Part shown: one piece after another, positions 10,233 through 21,400 of the stretch | Layout of the letters: every line of letters starts with the position of its first letter | Numbering within the stretch: position 1 is the stretch's first letter | Assembly: GCA_023375675.1 (NCBI GenBank) | Contig: JALQBC010000039.1 | Span: 310,001-374,000, forward strand | Source of the DNA: Cytospora piceicola | Lineage: Eukaryota > Ascomycota > Sordariomycetes > Diaporthales > Cytosporaceae | Direction of reading: 5' to 3' | Length of the DNA: 64,000 nt | Position numbers and translations under genes: made by a program | The notes under the pieces: model-generated | Databases searched by the model: none | The model's input: the letters and a program-made list of their open reading frames with translations, nothing else | What the model was told of the DNA's origin: nothing

Positions 10233-13200
10233 CTAGAAGTTCATTGGCCCCAGGCCTCGATCCCCCAACGCCTTCTGCACAGCGGTCTTAACTCCAGTCA
10301 ACGCATCGCCCCAGCCTTCCTTCCCCTTACCATCCTCACCGGTGTCTATAAGCCAATCAAGCCACTTGACGAACTTCCTAGCCTTTTCCATGTCCCTTTC
10401 CTCTGTGACAATGCGGGCAAGATACCCCTTGAAGACCTCAACATCAGCTCCATGCGGGCCCTCATCCTTTGTCTCCCTGTGCCAGGCGCTCAGCATGTCC
10501 TTGACTTCCTGGACGGAAGTAAACGAAGTGGCTGTAAAAGAGACCTTCGCCGGAGGCTTGGGAAAGGCGATCTTGGTCTGCCCGCCACTGGTGGCTACCC
10601 TGCTCCCCCGACCGGCAGCTCCACGTCGCCCCCGGGCTTGCAAGTCCAGCCCTGACCGGTGAGCAAGCTTGCGCCGGCGGTGGTCGGCTATGACTTCGTT
10701 GCGGACCTCCTCGGGTAACTCGGCTAGGAAGTCCGGGTCCAGCTCCTCAACGTCAGCGACCTCGTTCTCTGCTGCCGCTCGCCTGTTGCCCGCCGCCATG
10801 AAGTTTGTCTGCATCAGGCCCGCGCTCGCATCACGTTGCCTCTCGCGTGTCCTGCTAAGCATACCCCGGATCCCGCCCCGACCCCGTCCTCTTTTGGCTG
10901 GGCTTCTCTGGGGCTGGGGCCGGAGAGTCGTCCGGTCTTTGCGCGGAGTCGTAGGCGCATTGACACGCTGTATACCGTACGAAGCTAGGACCTCGGCTTT
11001 CACGTCCTCTGGTAGGGCGTTGAACACTTCACGGTCAATATCGGGCGGTATCTCCTGTTCCGCAACCGCTGGGCTTTGGTCGCGAGATTGGGGATCTCTC
11101 GACGCCGCCTGTAAATCAGGGGACAGTTCCCGAGACGGACCAGCACCAGCCTTACGGCGCTGTTGCTGTGCCATCAGCTGGCTACGTATGTCCTGTGGTA
11201 GTTCTGCCATGACCGCCGCGTCCGGATTTGTCGGCATGATAAACTGCGTCCCCATCACATTGAGAGGCGTATTGGCCTTCTCGTCTGCCTCGTTTGCCCT
11301 TGCCAGCGCCAGGGCCGGGTGAACAGATGACAGCCTTGGCTTTTGAGGCGTCAAGGGTCCTTCCGAGATGGGGTCGTCAGACATGTCTCGCCGTGACTGC
11401 TGGGTCGTGCTTTTCCTTTTACTAGGACTGCCGCCATCTGATATTTCTTCGAGGCCCACCAGAGCCTCGGGCGCTGGCGGCTTCGTTGACGAAGCAGAGC
11501 GAGTAAAGGCACCGAAACTGAGCCTTTTCTGGCTTCCGTCGGGCGCCGCGGATGATTTGATGGGTTCCAGCTTCTGCATCTGCACGCCTAGGCCTCGCAG
11601 GTCTCCAGGGCTGAATTTGAATGAGCGAAGGATCGAAACAGCCTCCTTGCCGATCTTCTCGGCGTCGTGAGTCGCAACGCCAAACAAGGTGCTTTTGCTG
11701 AAGGAATCACACTTCCCGTGGCCCAGATGTTTTGCAGGATCCAACGGCGCGTCCAGAGATCGACGCATTATTTTCATCGTGAGACTTTTGCCCTTGACAC
11801 CTTCATTTAGTAGCCTCTTTTCCAGTTCTTTGCAAAGGTTCAAGATGAACTCTTCGGCTTCGGGCTGATTGAGGAAGCGGATGCCCCAGTTTACTTCCGC
11901 CGAGACTGACTTGCGTACTGGGACATCGCCTACTTCGGCATGGTCGATGCCCCTTGAATATTCCCATAGCTTCTCACCGGTCTTTGGGCCGAGCACAGAT
12001 ACCAATCGCTCCTTTGAGACGTCTCTGATGTCCTTGACCAGCTTGATACCTATTTCTTCCAGTTTCCCGGCGATGCTATACGCCACACCAGGCAGATCTT
12101 CCACTTTGAGCTCGCCTAGGAAGTCCAGAACCTCCTCTGGCTTGATCTGGTACTGTCCTGCCGGTTTTGCTCGGCGGAGTGCGACCTTCGCGAGTAAAAT
12201 ATTTCCGCCAATGCCCACAGAGACATGACAACCCGTCTTCTGCTTGATCTGCTGTCTCAAGGTGCTTGCAATCTCATTTGCCTTTTCCTGTTCTCTCCAG
12301 ATACTCCCTTCAGAAATACCTTGGCCTTCAGATCCCGCAGCTGTCAAGACAAGCGTTGTAATATCCACCAGAGCCTCATCAATACTGACGCTCTGCACAA
12401 CACCGCCAACATCCAATATTGCCTCATAGAATAGCCTGCTAGCGTCTTCGTACGCTGGGAAATCATATGGTAGAACCTTGATGTCCCGGCACAACTCATG
12501 TGCGCTTTTCATCCACATGCCGTTCTTGATACCAAATTTACGTGCCGGGTAGTTGCACGAGGCGATCTCTGAGCCCGTCCCTGTGCCGTGCGCCACTACG
12601 GCCGGCTTGTCGACGTACTCTGGGGCGCTTTTCAATGAAACGGCACAAAAGAAGCTGTCGAAGTCAACGTGCATAATGTACCGCCGGGATCCAGGGCGAC
12701 GCTTGATTCGTTTCATGCTGCCGGCAGCCTTCTCGCTGGCAAGCTTTTGCATCTTGGATTTCAATTCGGCCTTCCAGGTAGAAAGGTGATGCAGTCGACT
12801 TTCTGAGTAAAATTGTCTCAGAAACTCTGGGTTTGCAGTTGAAGATTTCCTAAGGTGCGGGTCAGAAAGAAGCCAGGCATTGTGCTCCTCGGATGTCATG
12901 GGCTTTTTGGTCGGGCTCTGGATAGTGTCATCTCTGCATTTGGTGAGTGGCCTGGGGTCATCTGGGACCTCTCCAATAGCTTCAACAGCTGCAGACTCCT
13001 CTGTCCCTGGTTTGTTGACTTCCATATAAAGGGCGTCGGCGTCTTCGACCATATCCTCACCAGGAGACCAGGGCTTTTCGGGGACAGGAGACGATGTCTG
13101 CAGCGTTGCCTTTCCCAGCTGTTCCAGGGCCTCGTCATCGTAGTCATCTTCAATACTCTCAATAGCCTCGAGTTTCGATGGTGTGAATCTTGATGGCGTA

Positions 13201-13832
13201 GGGGTTTGGAACGAAGAAGGCGAGCCCCGGGATTTTCCAGTGTTCGCTGGAGTCGCAGAGCTCTTGAACTGGCTCGTATAGAAACTGTTCTGGATCTGTT
13301 CCTTATAACCTCGCTGCGGCGTATTGGCCTGTGATGACAGTTTCCCATCATCAAACTTGATGACCTTCTGTCTTTGGCCTCCATCGATTACCCGGTAATC
13401 TGACCAAGGCAACACCTTCCCCGCCGCGATCGAGTCTACCACCCAGGCGGGCTTCACCATCCGGTAGTTGCTAAACTCGATCGCCTTCTTCGGCGGCAAC
13501 GACGACGCGATGATGTGCGTCGCCATCGTCTTGGAGTCTAGGTACTGCAGGAACCCTGCGCCATGCTCCACGAGCAGCTTGTGCAGAATGTGCACGGGTG
13601 GCTGTGTGTATCCAGACACGTGGGCCACAACGCCTTTGAAAATCTGAGGCTTCTCGCTCCCCTCTCGCAGTTCAGCGTCCAGGTTTTGAAGCTTGATCTT
13701 CTTGCGCCGGAAGTAATCGTTAAAGCCGCCAAAGGCGCTTTCTTCGTATTCATCGCCCCCTTCATCAGAAAATGTGTGCTCCTCAATACGCTTCCGGACC
13801 GCGTTCGAGTTCTTCTCAAGACGACTACCCAT
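10233..13832 (-). CDS. REV1: DNA repair protein REV1 (Y-family dCMP transferase)
   Basis: Intronless gene for 1199 residues. An N-terminal BRCT domain (about 62-150, with GVVAHVSGYTQPP and MVKPAWVVDSI) precedes a Y-family polymerase core. Catalytic acids are visible in MHVDFDSFF (Asp about 390) and SVSIDEALVD (Asp/Glu about 485-486). Helix-hairpin-helix (EDLPGVAYSIAGKLEEIG) and little-finger regions follow. The tail has three LP-centred ubiquitin-binding-motif-like helices (ELPQDIRSQL about 875, ALPEDVKAEV about 940, ELPEEVRNEV about 1039). It ends with the Rev1 C-terminal domain that docks other translesion polymerases (SVQEVKDMLSAWHRE...KFVKWLDWLI). Rev1 inserts dCMP opposite abasic sites and scaffolds polymerase zeta at stalled forks. 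Its divergent neighbour is the RED-like gene. Confidence 0.96.
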   Translation of the reverse strand: MGSRLEKNSNAVRKRIEEHTFSDEGGDEYEESAFGGFNDYFRRKKIKLQNLDAELREGSEKPQIFKGVVAHVSGYTQPPVHILHKLLVEHGAGFLQYLDSKTMATHIIASSLPPKKAIEFSNYRMVKPAWVVDSIAAGKVLPWSDYRVIDGGQRQKVIKFDDGKLSSQANTPQRGYKEQIQNSFYTSQFKSSATPANTGKSRGSPSSFQTPTPSRFTPSKLEAIESIEDDYDDEALEQLGKATLQTSSPVPEKPWSPGEDMVEDADALYMEVNKPGTEESAAVEAIGEVPDDPRPLTKCRDDTIQSPTKKPMTSEEHNAWLLSDPHLRKSSTANPEFLRQFYSESRLHHLSTWKAELKSKMQKLASEKAAGSMKRIKRRPGSRRYIMHVDFDSFFCAVSLKSAPEYVDKPAVVAHGTGTGSEIASCNYPARKFGIKNGMWMKSAHELCRDIKVLPYDFPAYEDASRLFYEAILDVGGVVQSVSIDEALVDITTLVLTAAGSEGQGISEGSIWREQEKANEIASTLRQQIKQKTGCHVSVGIGGNILLAKVALRRAKPAGQYQIKPEEVLDFLGELKVEDLPGVAYSIAGKLEEIGIKLVKDIRDVSKERLVSVLGPKTGEKLWEYSRGIDHAEVGDVPVRKSVSAEVNWGIRFLNQPEAEEFILNLCKELEKRLLNEGVKGKSLTMKIMRRSLDAPLDPAKHLGHGKCDSFSKSTLFGVATHDAEKIGKEAVSILRSFKFSPGDLRGLGVQMQKLEPIKSSAAPDGSQKRLSFGAFTRSASSTKPPAPEALVGLEEISDGGSPSKRKSTTQQSRRDMSDDPISEGPLTPQKPRLSSVHPALALARANEADEKANTPLNVMGTQFIMPTNPDAAVMAELPQDIRSQLMAQQQRRKAGAGPSRELSPDLQAASRDPQSRDQSPAVAEQEIPPDIDREVFNALPEDVKAEVLASYGIQRVNAPTTPRKDRTTLRPQPQRSPAKRGRGRGGIRGMLSRTRERQRDASAGLMQTNFMAAGNRRAAAENEVADVEELDPDFLAELPEEVRNEVIADHRRRKLAHRSGLDLQARGRRGAAGRGSRVATSGGQTKIAFPKPPAKVSFTATSFTSVQEVKDMLSAWHRETKDEGPHGADVEVFKGYLARIVTEERDMEKARKFVKWLDWLIDTGEDGKGKEGWGDALTGVKTAVQKALGDRGLGPMNF

Positions 13833-14323
13833 CTTGAAAGGCGATCAGGTGGCGGTTCATCAGCCCCTTGTTCCTGTGCAAGCCAGTTTGATGCGATGAC
13901 AACATGAAATTCATGATGCGGAGACTTTGGTATGTAGAAAGCCGATGTTGCAAAAGCGATCCGGCACGAACTCAATAGCTGGTGCCAGGTTTTGCAGGCC
14001 CGTGAGCAAAGCAAGCCATATTGATATGTGAGTGTCTTGTGGTGTCTTTCATCGGTTCATCCAGTCGCGACAAGTTGACGTAACGCGTAAATTGGTCGCC
14101 ACGAACTCAGCTGACCATTGCCAAAATAAGGGTTGAACCCTGGTTTGGACATGGGGTTTGGGGGGTGCGCAGCCCGAATCGGCAGCCAGCAAAAGGCGGG
14201 ACCACACTCGATCGCCCTTTAACTTGTTCATGATCGCCTTAAACTTGGTGTTCATTTTGCCTTCCCCTCTGGATACCACTCATCTTTAATCAAAGGCCTG
14301 TCGAAGCGGCCATTCTATACAAG
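13833..14323. promoter_or_regulatory. Divergent promoter between REV1 and the RED-like gene
   Basis: 491 bp between the REV1 start (minus) and the RED-like start (plus). It contains G-rich and CCAAA-type stretches (14145-14165) but no motif that could be assigned. Confidence 0.5.
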
Positions 14324-16042
14324 ATGAACAACGAACAATTCCGGAAGCTCCTTCTAGCCAACTCGGGCAAGTCACCGAGCGGAGGGCAGAATGGCGCGTC
14401 TCCGTCCCCCAGAGGGGCTGGAAGCACTGGGCTATCCTCCCTCGGTTCGCGGAAAACGTCTAGCATACCTATGACACCGTAAGTTCAAACCTTCTTCCAA
14501 CATGTGGACTTCGCTTTGTTGGGACAGATGTCTGACTTTACCAACAGGCGATCCGTCGCAGGGACCGGCCGAGTCGACTTTGCACGCCAGCTCGCCGAGC
14601 GTAATAGTGAAGGACGACCACAGAAGAAATACCGGACCGCAGCACCCAAGGGCAGCAGGTTCGCAGAAGGCTACACCGACCGCACGAAGGAACGACAAAC
14701 AGCACAAGAAGAGGAAGACGACAAAGCGATACGGATACAAGCACTTGAAGAGTCAATGAAGAAAGAGGAGATCGACCAGGCTACGTTCGAGAAACTCCGG
14801 GCTGAGATCGCTGGAGGCGACTTGTCGAGTACACATCTCATCAAGGGCTTGGACTTCAAATTACTGGCGAGGGTTAGGAAGGGCGAGGACGTCTTCGGCG
14901 AAAAGAAGTCCGAACAGAATAAAACAGAAGCGTCGCCAGAAGAGGAAGGGTCAGCGGAAGAGGATGTGGACGATGCCTTCGGGGAGTTTGAGGACAAGGA
15001 AGTCACTGCTGTCGTGAAGGAAAGGGTCAAGAAAAAGGGCCAATTTTCCGCTACGACGCTGGTACCCGGTCAGAAAAGATCGCGAGACCAGATCCTCGCT
15101 GAGATGAAGGCTGCTCGCGAGGCTGCTGCTAAGGCCAAAGCGGAGTCTGCACTGGGCGACCGATTCAAAAGAATCGGTGCCAAGAAGGAGCCTGGATCAA
15201 GGATAGAACGCGACGCCAAGGGCAGAGAGGTACTCATCATCGTTGATGAGGATGGCAATGAGAAGCGCAAGGTGCGCAAGGTTGCAGCGGAAGTGGAAAG
15301 GGAACGCGAGGCCTTTAAGGTTGACCCCAATGCCAAGGTGCTTGGTGACATCGAAATGCCGGAGTACTATCAGAAGAAGTTACAGGAGCAACAAGAGAAG
15401 GAGGCTGAGGATGTCAAGATGTTCTCCGACGTTGAGTCGGATTACGATCCCCTCAACGGTATCTCGGACTCGGACGACAGTGACGAGTCTGGTGACGAGG
15501 AGACAAAGCAGCGCGAAGGAAAGGCTTCTTCGCCGAAGAGCGAGGGCGAAGTCGGCTCAGAAAGCCCACCGCAGGCCAAGGAGGATATGCCACCACCGGC
15601 CAGACCACAAGCATCATCCCAACACCCGCGCAACTACTTCAAGTCTAGCTTGATATCAGAAGAAAAGGATACCAGACCAGCGCTGAACGACCCTTCGGTT
15701 CTGGCTGCCCTCAAGAAAGCAAAGACGCTCAATGCAGCGGTCAAGACAGAGGAGGAACAAAAGGAGGCAGGCAGGGAGGAGAGGCTCAAGAAGTTGCTCC
15801 AGAGCGCAGATAGAGATGATCAAGACTTGGACATGGGCTTTGGCACGAATCGCATGGAGGACGAAGAGGACATGGAGGATGACGGCAAGATTAAGCTGTC
15901 CGCCTGGGGAGATGATGACGATGATGGTGAAGGAGGTGGCGGCAAGTCCAAACGCAAGAGAGGGCCCAAGAAGAAGAAGGGAGATGTCAACAACATCACC
16001 CACGTTATGGACGCCATCAAGAAGAGGAAGGCGGCCGAGTAG
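14324..16042 (+). CDS. RED-like (IK/Smu2) spliceosome-associated protein
   Basis: Two exons, 14324-14478 and 14548-16042, separated by a 69-bp intron (GTAAGT...CAACAG), give 549 residues. The RED N-terminal domain is recognisable at about 70-170: RFAEGYTDRTKERQ, an acidic helix, and the hallmark THLIKGLDFKLLARVRKGE, closely matching the animal RED signature. The remainder is charged and disordered, with Glu/Asp tracts, and ends in a Lys/Arg-rich nuclear-localisation-like tail (KRKRGPKKKKGD). Animal RED and nematode SMU-2 act with SMU1 in the spliceosomal B complex; the same role is inferred here. The N-terminal exon (MNNEQFRKLLLANSGKSPS) is rich in Ser/Gly and has the form usual for fungal homologues. 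Confidence 0.86.
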
Positions 16043-16482
16043 GTGTTAAAGTATTGATTCAGGGGTACCTAGGTAGTACTTTGGGTCCGGTGGTTTGAGT
16101 GACTAGTCTTTATTTGATACCCTATTGTACTGTTTTAGCTTCGAGGAGCCATGGAGCCACTGCCTGTCTAGTGGTGTACCTGCAAATGCGGCCGGAAATG
16201 TTGGCTGATTCGCCAACGTCTGTTGTATGGGACGGCCGCAAATTCCGGCCCGGTCCGCAGACCCTCGGAGAAAGCGCCGCGATAAAAGTGGACAGCCGAT
16301 ACGACTCTCAACCTCCGCCTTTGTTCCCGTGATAAAAGGCTCACCGCGCCGTCTTGGAACTTCACTTGCTTATATCTGTTAACTTCGCTCCGTTTATCTC
16401 CGTTATTGTAAGACCACTGGTCTTTGTCGATATTGCTTCAGCATCACAATCCGGGAAGCCCTTCACAGAACTGACGGTCAAT
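16043..16482. other. Intergenic between RED-like gene and nucleoside hydrolase
   Basis: 440 bp holding the RED-like 3' flank and the promoter of the hydrolase. It contains one exact TACCTAGGTA palindrome at 16066-16075, 23 bases after the stop codon. No other motif was seen. Confidence 0.6.
16066..16075. repeat. TACCTAGGTA palindrome
   Basis: Exact copy of the 10-bp palindrome found elsewhere between genes in this window, followed by AGTAC. Confidence 0.8.
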
Positions 16483-18420
16483 ATGGCAGAGGACAACAGG
16501 GTCCCGGTCTGGCTTGATTGCGACCCAGGACACGATGTAAGTCAGGTCTCTGGCTATGGTCTTCCTTCAAGCTATACTCTTTGTGTTTGATGAACCTCTG
16601 TGATTCGCACTTGAGAATGAGCATCTTCTGGCTTCGATATCTCGTGTGATGATGGTCCACCGCATCTTCGTCTTCAAAGCAACGATACGCTGACAACATA
16701 CAGGACGTATTCGCCATCCTTCTTGCGGCTTATCACCCAGGAATCAGGCTCCTGGGTATTTCAACCGTCTTCGGAAATGCCCCTCTAGAGTACGTTCGTC
16801 CCGGAACTGCGTCCCTTATGGTGCCCGCGCGTCGAATCGCGAGGGTATCCTCAGCTGCCACTTGGCATCTCACGAACCCCCCTACCGCTTCAAGTCCCTG
16901 GGGCTGGAAGGCCCACGGCTTGCCTATAAATAACTATACTGATAAGCTACCCTCAGGAAAACAACATGGAATGCCACCTCCGTGCTCACAGCCATCTCCA
17001 AACACCTAGAGGTCCCCGTCTACCAGGGCCTGTCCTCGCCACTCCTGAGACCACACCTGTCCGAGAACGCAGAGGACATCCACGGTGAGTCCGGCCTAGA
17101 CGGTACCAAGCTGCTACCGGAGCCACTCGTGAAGCCACGGACAGATGTCCCTGCCATTGATGCTGCCGCCGCCGCCCTTCGATCATGTAAGGCAGGCACG
17201 GCGTGGCTTGTTGCGACGGGCAGCCTGACAAACGCGGCGAAGATGTTCCAGACACATCCGGACCTGGTGAGCCACATCAAGGGGCTGAGCCTCATGGGAG
17301 GTGCCATTGGCGATGGCTTCACCAGTGCAGTGTATGGTGTTGTTGATGGCAAGGCCCGTGTGGGGAACTGGACACCGTGGGCGGAGTTGTAAGTTGCGTG
17401 TTCATTTTGTGATTTGTGCTGCTCATGTGGAGTCTCTTTCGTGCCGATCCCAAAAGATGTAGGGGGTTTCCTCCAAAGTTGGGTGCTGTCCGCGAATCCA
17501 GGGACGATATACTTCCTGGGGCTGCATCAGAATGTTTCTCGAATGGAGTAACTCTGGTGTGCAAGATCTGCTGCGCCTTCGCACAGCAAACTAGAAAATG
17601 GGATCTGGGATTGATGTCTTTTAAAAAAAAAACATACTGACCGATTGCGTTTTAGCAACATCATCATCGATCCGGAGGCTGCAGCATTCATTTTTGACAC
17701 CAATGAGCTTGCAGCTAAGACAACTATCTTGCCCCTTGATGTGACACACCTAGTTCTGGGGAGGCAAGACGTCCAGGAACTCCTACTCTACGGTGCAGAC
17801 AAGGCAGGCCTAGACGACGGCAAAACCAGGCCGGTTGAGACTACTAAGGCGAGGGTAGGCAAGACGGTGCTCCGCACGATGCTGGTCGAACTGTTGATGT
17901 TCTTTGCAAAGACTTACGAGTAAGTTGACCACTGTGTTCCCCGAATATATATATGCCTTGAATCCCAGCCGGTCTATTTTCAAGCATGTACCATACAGAG
18001 GCATATCTACACGACACACAAACTGACCTACAATCCTTCAACAGGGATGTCTTCGGAATCATCGAGGGCCCTCCCCTCCACGACCCCCTCGCCGTAGCCG
18101 CGGTGCTGACAGGCACGCCCTGGGAGATCCCCATCTACGAGTGCGACCCCAACTCGTCCTCCGAGTCCCCCAACGAGCGGGAGCGCTTCGACATCAGGGT
18201 CATCACAGAGGGCACCCACGAGGACGCCCTGCACCGGGGCTCACAGCTGGGGAGGACCATCGCGACGCTGCTGCCGCCCGGTTCGGAGGGCGTGCGGATA
18301 CCGAGGGGGCTGGACATCGAGAAGTTCTGGATGGTGCTGGAGGAGTGTGTCCAGAGGGCTGACGAGGCGAACGAGAAGACTCTTCGAGCTGCTTCCACCG
18401 CTACTCAAGCTGTTGTTTGA
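16483..18420 (+). CDS. URH1: Inosine-uridine preferring nucleoside hydrolase
   Basis: Five-exon model: 16483-16536, 16704-16789, 16957-17388, 17656-17919 and 18045-18420, giving 403 residues. All donors are GT and acceptors AG, and phases match. The calcium/ribose-binding N-terminus reads DCDPGHDD (12-19), split by the first intron between the two Asp codons. NWTPWAEFNIIIDPEAAAF and PPLHDPLAVA supply the other active-site residues, including the catalytic-region His. The enzyme hydrolyses ribonucleosides to base and ribose for salvage; the yeast Urh1 group is the closest match by eye. Introns total 726 bp, unusually large for this neighbourhood, and two of them are each 167 bp. A run of ten A's sits near 17622 in intron 3. 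Confidence 0.88.
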
Positions 18421-21400
18421 GCGGTGTGTATTGGGCAGTCGATGATCAGACGTTGATGCTCGGCCGTTATTGTGCCTTAGGCTTGTTCCAGCCACTCGCG
18501 ACAACAGTAAATATGTGTTCAGCAGGCATCAGGCATCAGATAGCATTCATCAACAGTAGCACCCAGCGTTGGGAATTACAGAGAAGGCGCACCCATTACT
18601 ACTGCATAGAGTCTAGATACTAAAATGAACTGAACAACTTCAACCAGACCAACGCCAGGCCTACATGCATGTGAATTACATCCCAAGTCGGAAAACAATG
18701 GCAAGGTCTGGGAGAACGGCAATGTCAGCAGAAACCCTCTGCCGTCCTTCTTGCTTCCCCAGCCTCTCTAGGCTTCCGAACTCGAATATCTGCGTGGTCT
18801 TCCTTCATTTGAGACTGCATGATGTGATCACGGGTTTCTGGACCGTCTATGCCGGCAACGGCGACGAATCTGGCACCTCAGTCAAGTTGAATAGCACAAC
18901 TCCTAGGGAATTCTGGAAGAGCTGATTGTTATTTACGCTGCATAGCGTTGTTGGTAACCCGTTTCTTGAAAGTTGAACTGTTGACACAAGCCGGCATGCT
19001 ATGCTTCTAATCTTCCTGGTCCCACCTACGGAGACGTCACACATGATTAAAGGATATCATCTATATGCTACGTCTGGTTGACGACGCCTGATATCTCTGG
19101 TGGTATGGAACGATGTTGCTCAAAGTAATCATCCCATGGAAACGCCTTCTGTAAGATCTTGAATCCCGAGTGACAGGCGACATGGACTGAATGGACTCGC
19201 ACGCTCAAAGGTGCCCCCCCCTCCAGCCTTGTGATCCTCGATACATTGATGACTGTTATCTGGCAGTGTTCAATCTCATCAAGACGGCTTCACATATTGA
19301 GCGACGATTGACAGCCGCAGGGACCGCCTGTAAAGGCAATGGCAAGCTACGATACAGCAGGCTGTGACCTGATACCCTGCCGGATACTTGTAACAGGTAT
19401 GGCACGGCCAGAGCCAGACATTGAGGGCATCCAGATCCCGTGGAGTAGCAATTGCATGGCATCCCGGTCGTTCTTTGGGAAGGGCCTCGAGGTGTACACA
19501 CTACCCGCAAGCCCTTGCCTGGCGTTATCTGAAACAGCCGTTCTTTTAAAGTTTGTCCAAAAGCTACCGATCCATGAAGTCGCGCCGGCAGCCTCTTGAA
19601 GATCGATCCTCAGCCATGCTCAGTCAGTCTCTGGCGAACCAGACTATCGACACAAAGATCTTCCTATGTATTGAAACTGTAGAACTGGTGGTACCGTAGT
19701 TAGTTAGTCATGTTTTGAGTCCGCTGTCAAAGGGCCCCTGTTTCCTTTCACATACACTTCACGTCTTCACATGAAGGTTGACCACGTCGCCCAGCCACCA
19801 TATTGCCTGACACATGCATATTGCCTTTGCAAGCCATTCCTGGGAACAAGAAACTAGGCCAATCCCTCGAGGGTGAAAGGTCCTTCGTCGTGCCATATGT
19901 AGACATCATACACGCCACATTTATAGCACCCATCGGTATCGAAAGTGGTTCCATGAGAATCTACCCGACGTTCCGGCAGTCAATCACCGCCAGACGTCCA
20001 GGGACGGGCGAGGCATCCCGAAACGGCCCAAAAACTTTCGGCATCATCGCAGCCGGTGTAGCATCGTACGTGTCAACACACCTTGGCCCTTGAGGTAATG
20101 TGCGCGTTGCGGCGGGCAGGACCCGGGAGACTGGGTGCGGCCACCAGCATTGCCGTCATCCAAAATAGCAGTGAAACAGCCGGGCGGGATAGCACGGGCG
20201 CGGGAAACACAAGAAGAGCGAGCATACACTACTGGGGATGCTTGACGTCAAAACGATCATAGCCTAAGGGTCACTGTGTAATTAAGAAAGAGGGGTGGTA
20301 ATGGGTCTCCCGAGAGAGGATCTACGCGTGAGCCCTCTTTTCTGGTGGCCAGATGGCTCGTGGCTTATTGCCTTCTCAGCCTGACTGTCTGGCTACCCGA
20401 CAGACAGCCTTGATGATGATGGGATGTGCCCAGATAGTGCACGACCCCGGGATATTTTACTCTCACTGATCATCCTTGGCACGTGTGTTTGAGTTGATCT
20501 AGACAGGCAAGTTCCCTGACACCAACGTGACGTTGACAAGACCCTTCCTTGTCGGATAAAAATCCCGCGCTCGGTTGCATGAACCTGATGATACCACAGT
20601 ACCATAGTACTGGGTTCAGAAGCAGAGCTGAGACGAAAGACGGAGGCAAAAACCCTGCTGGTCAGGTTTAGTGAGGCGACTAGTTTATCAGTAGTGTTTG
20701 TGAGTAAGTAGATCCGGGAGTTTCGATTAGTTCGCACTCCCACGACATCGGATCCTGTCATGATAGTCACGGCTCATGACACACATGGAAAAGGGCAGAC
20801 CCGGCGCGGATTCTCGGCCATCCTTGCGCAAAACAATGCCCTACCTTCTGGAGAAGTCGATGCGTGTATCTGACCACCAGCCGCAGACATCGAGATGGTA
20901 ATCGCGATCAGTCAGCCGTTTAGGAAATCCTGTGCGGCGGGCGACCCCCCATCCTGCTGCGCTGCCCGTCTGCAGCGAATCCCTGGGGTCTAAGATCCCT
21001 CACCAAACACCTGCCCAAGGGGAACGCACACCATCCTTCGTAGGGACAATTCTCTGCTTATCTAGATGTCGAAAGAAGGGCCGAGACCAACTTGACGATT
21101 ACGAGTGGTGCAGTGGTCGAAACCACGAAACGCAGGGTGCTGCATGAGGAAGAATGCAAATGCAGGGACACTCGACTGCAGAACGGGTGATCAACGTCAC
21201 CACCACACCTTTACCATGACCTACATGCGTCGGGGTTCTGGTTGTCCAGAACGGCCTTCACGCTGAGGACGCAAGGACCCGAGACAGGCTCGGACATTTG
21301 CTCAAAGCAGGTTTTCTCCCGTCCAATGGAGGGATGTTCCGAGGCAAAGCCTGGAGATTCTGTGAACGTTGCGAATAGGCTCACCTCTCCCACCACAATG

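Noticed and set aside
16537..16956. Two nucleoside hydrolase introns of identical length (167 bp) as a duplicated intron
   Set aside because: Their sequences show no similarity beyond the splice sites; the equal length is coincidence.
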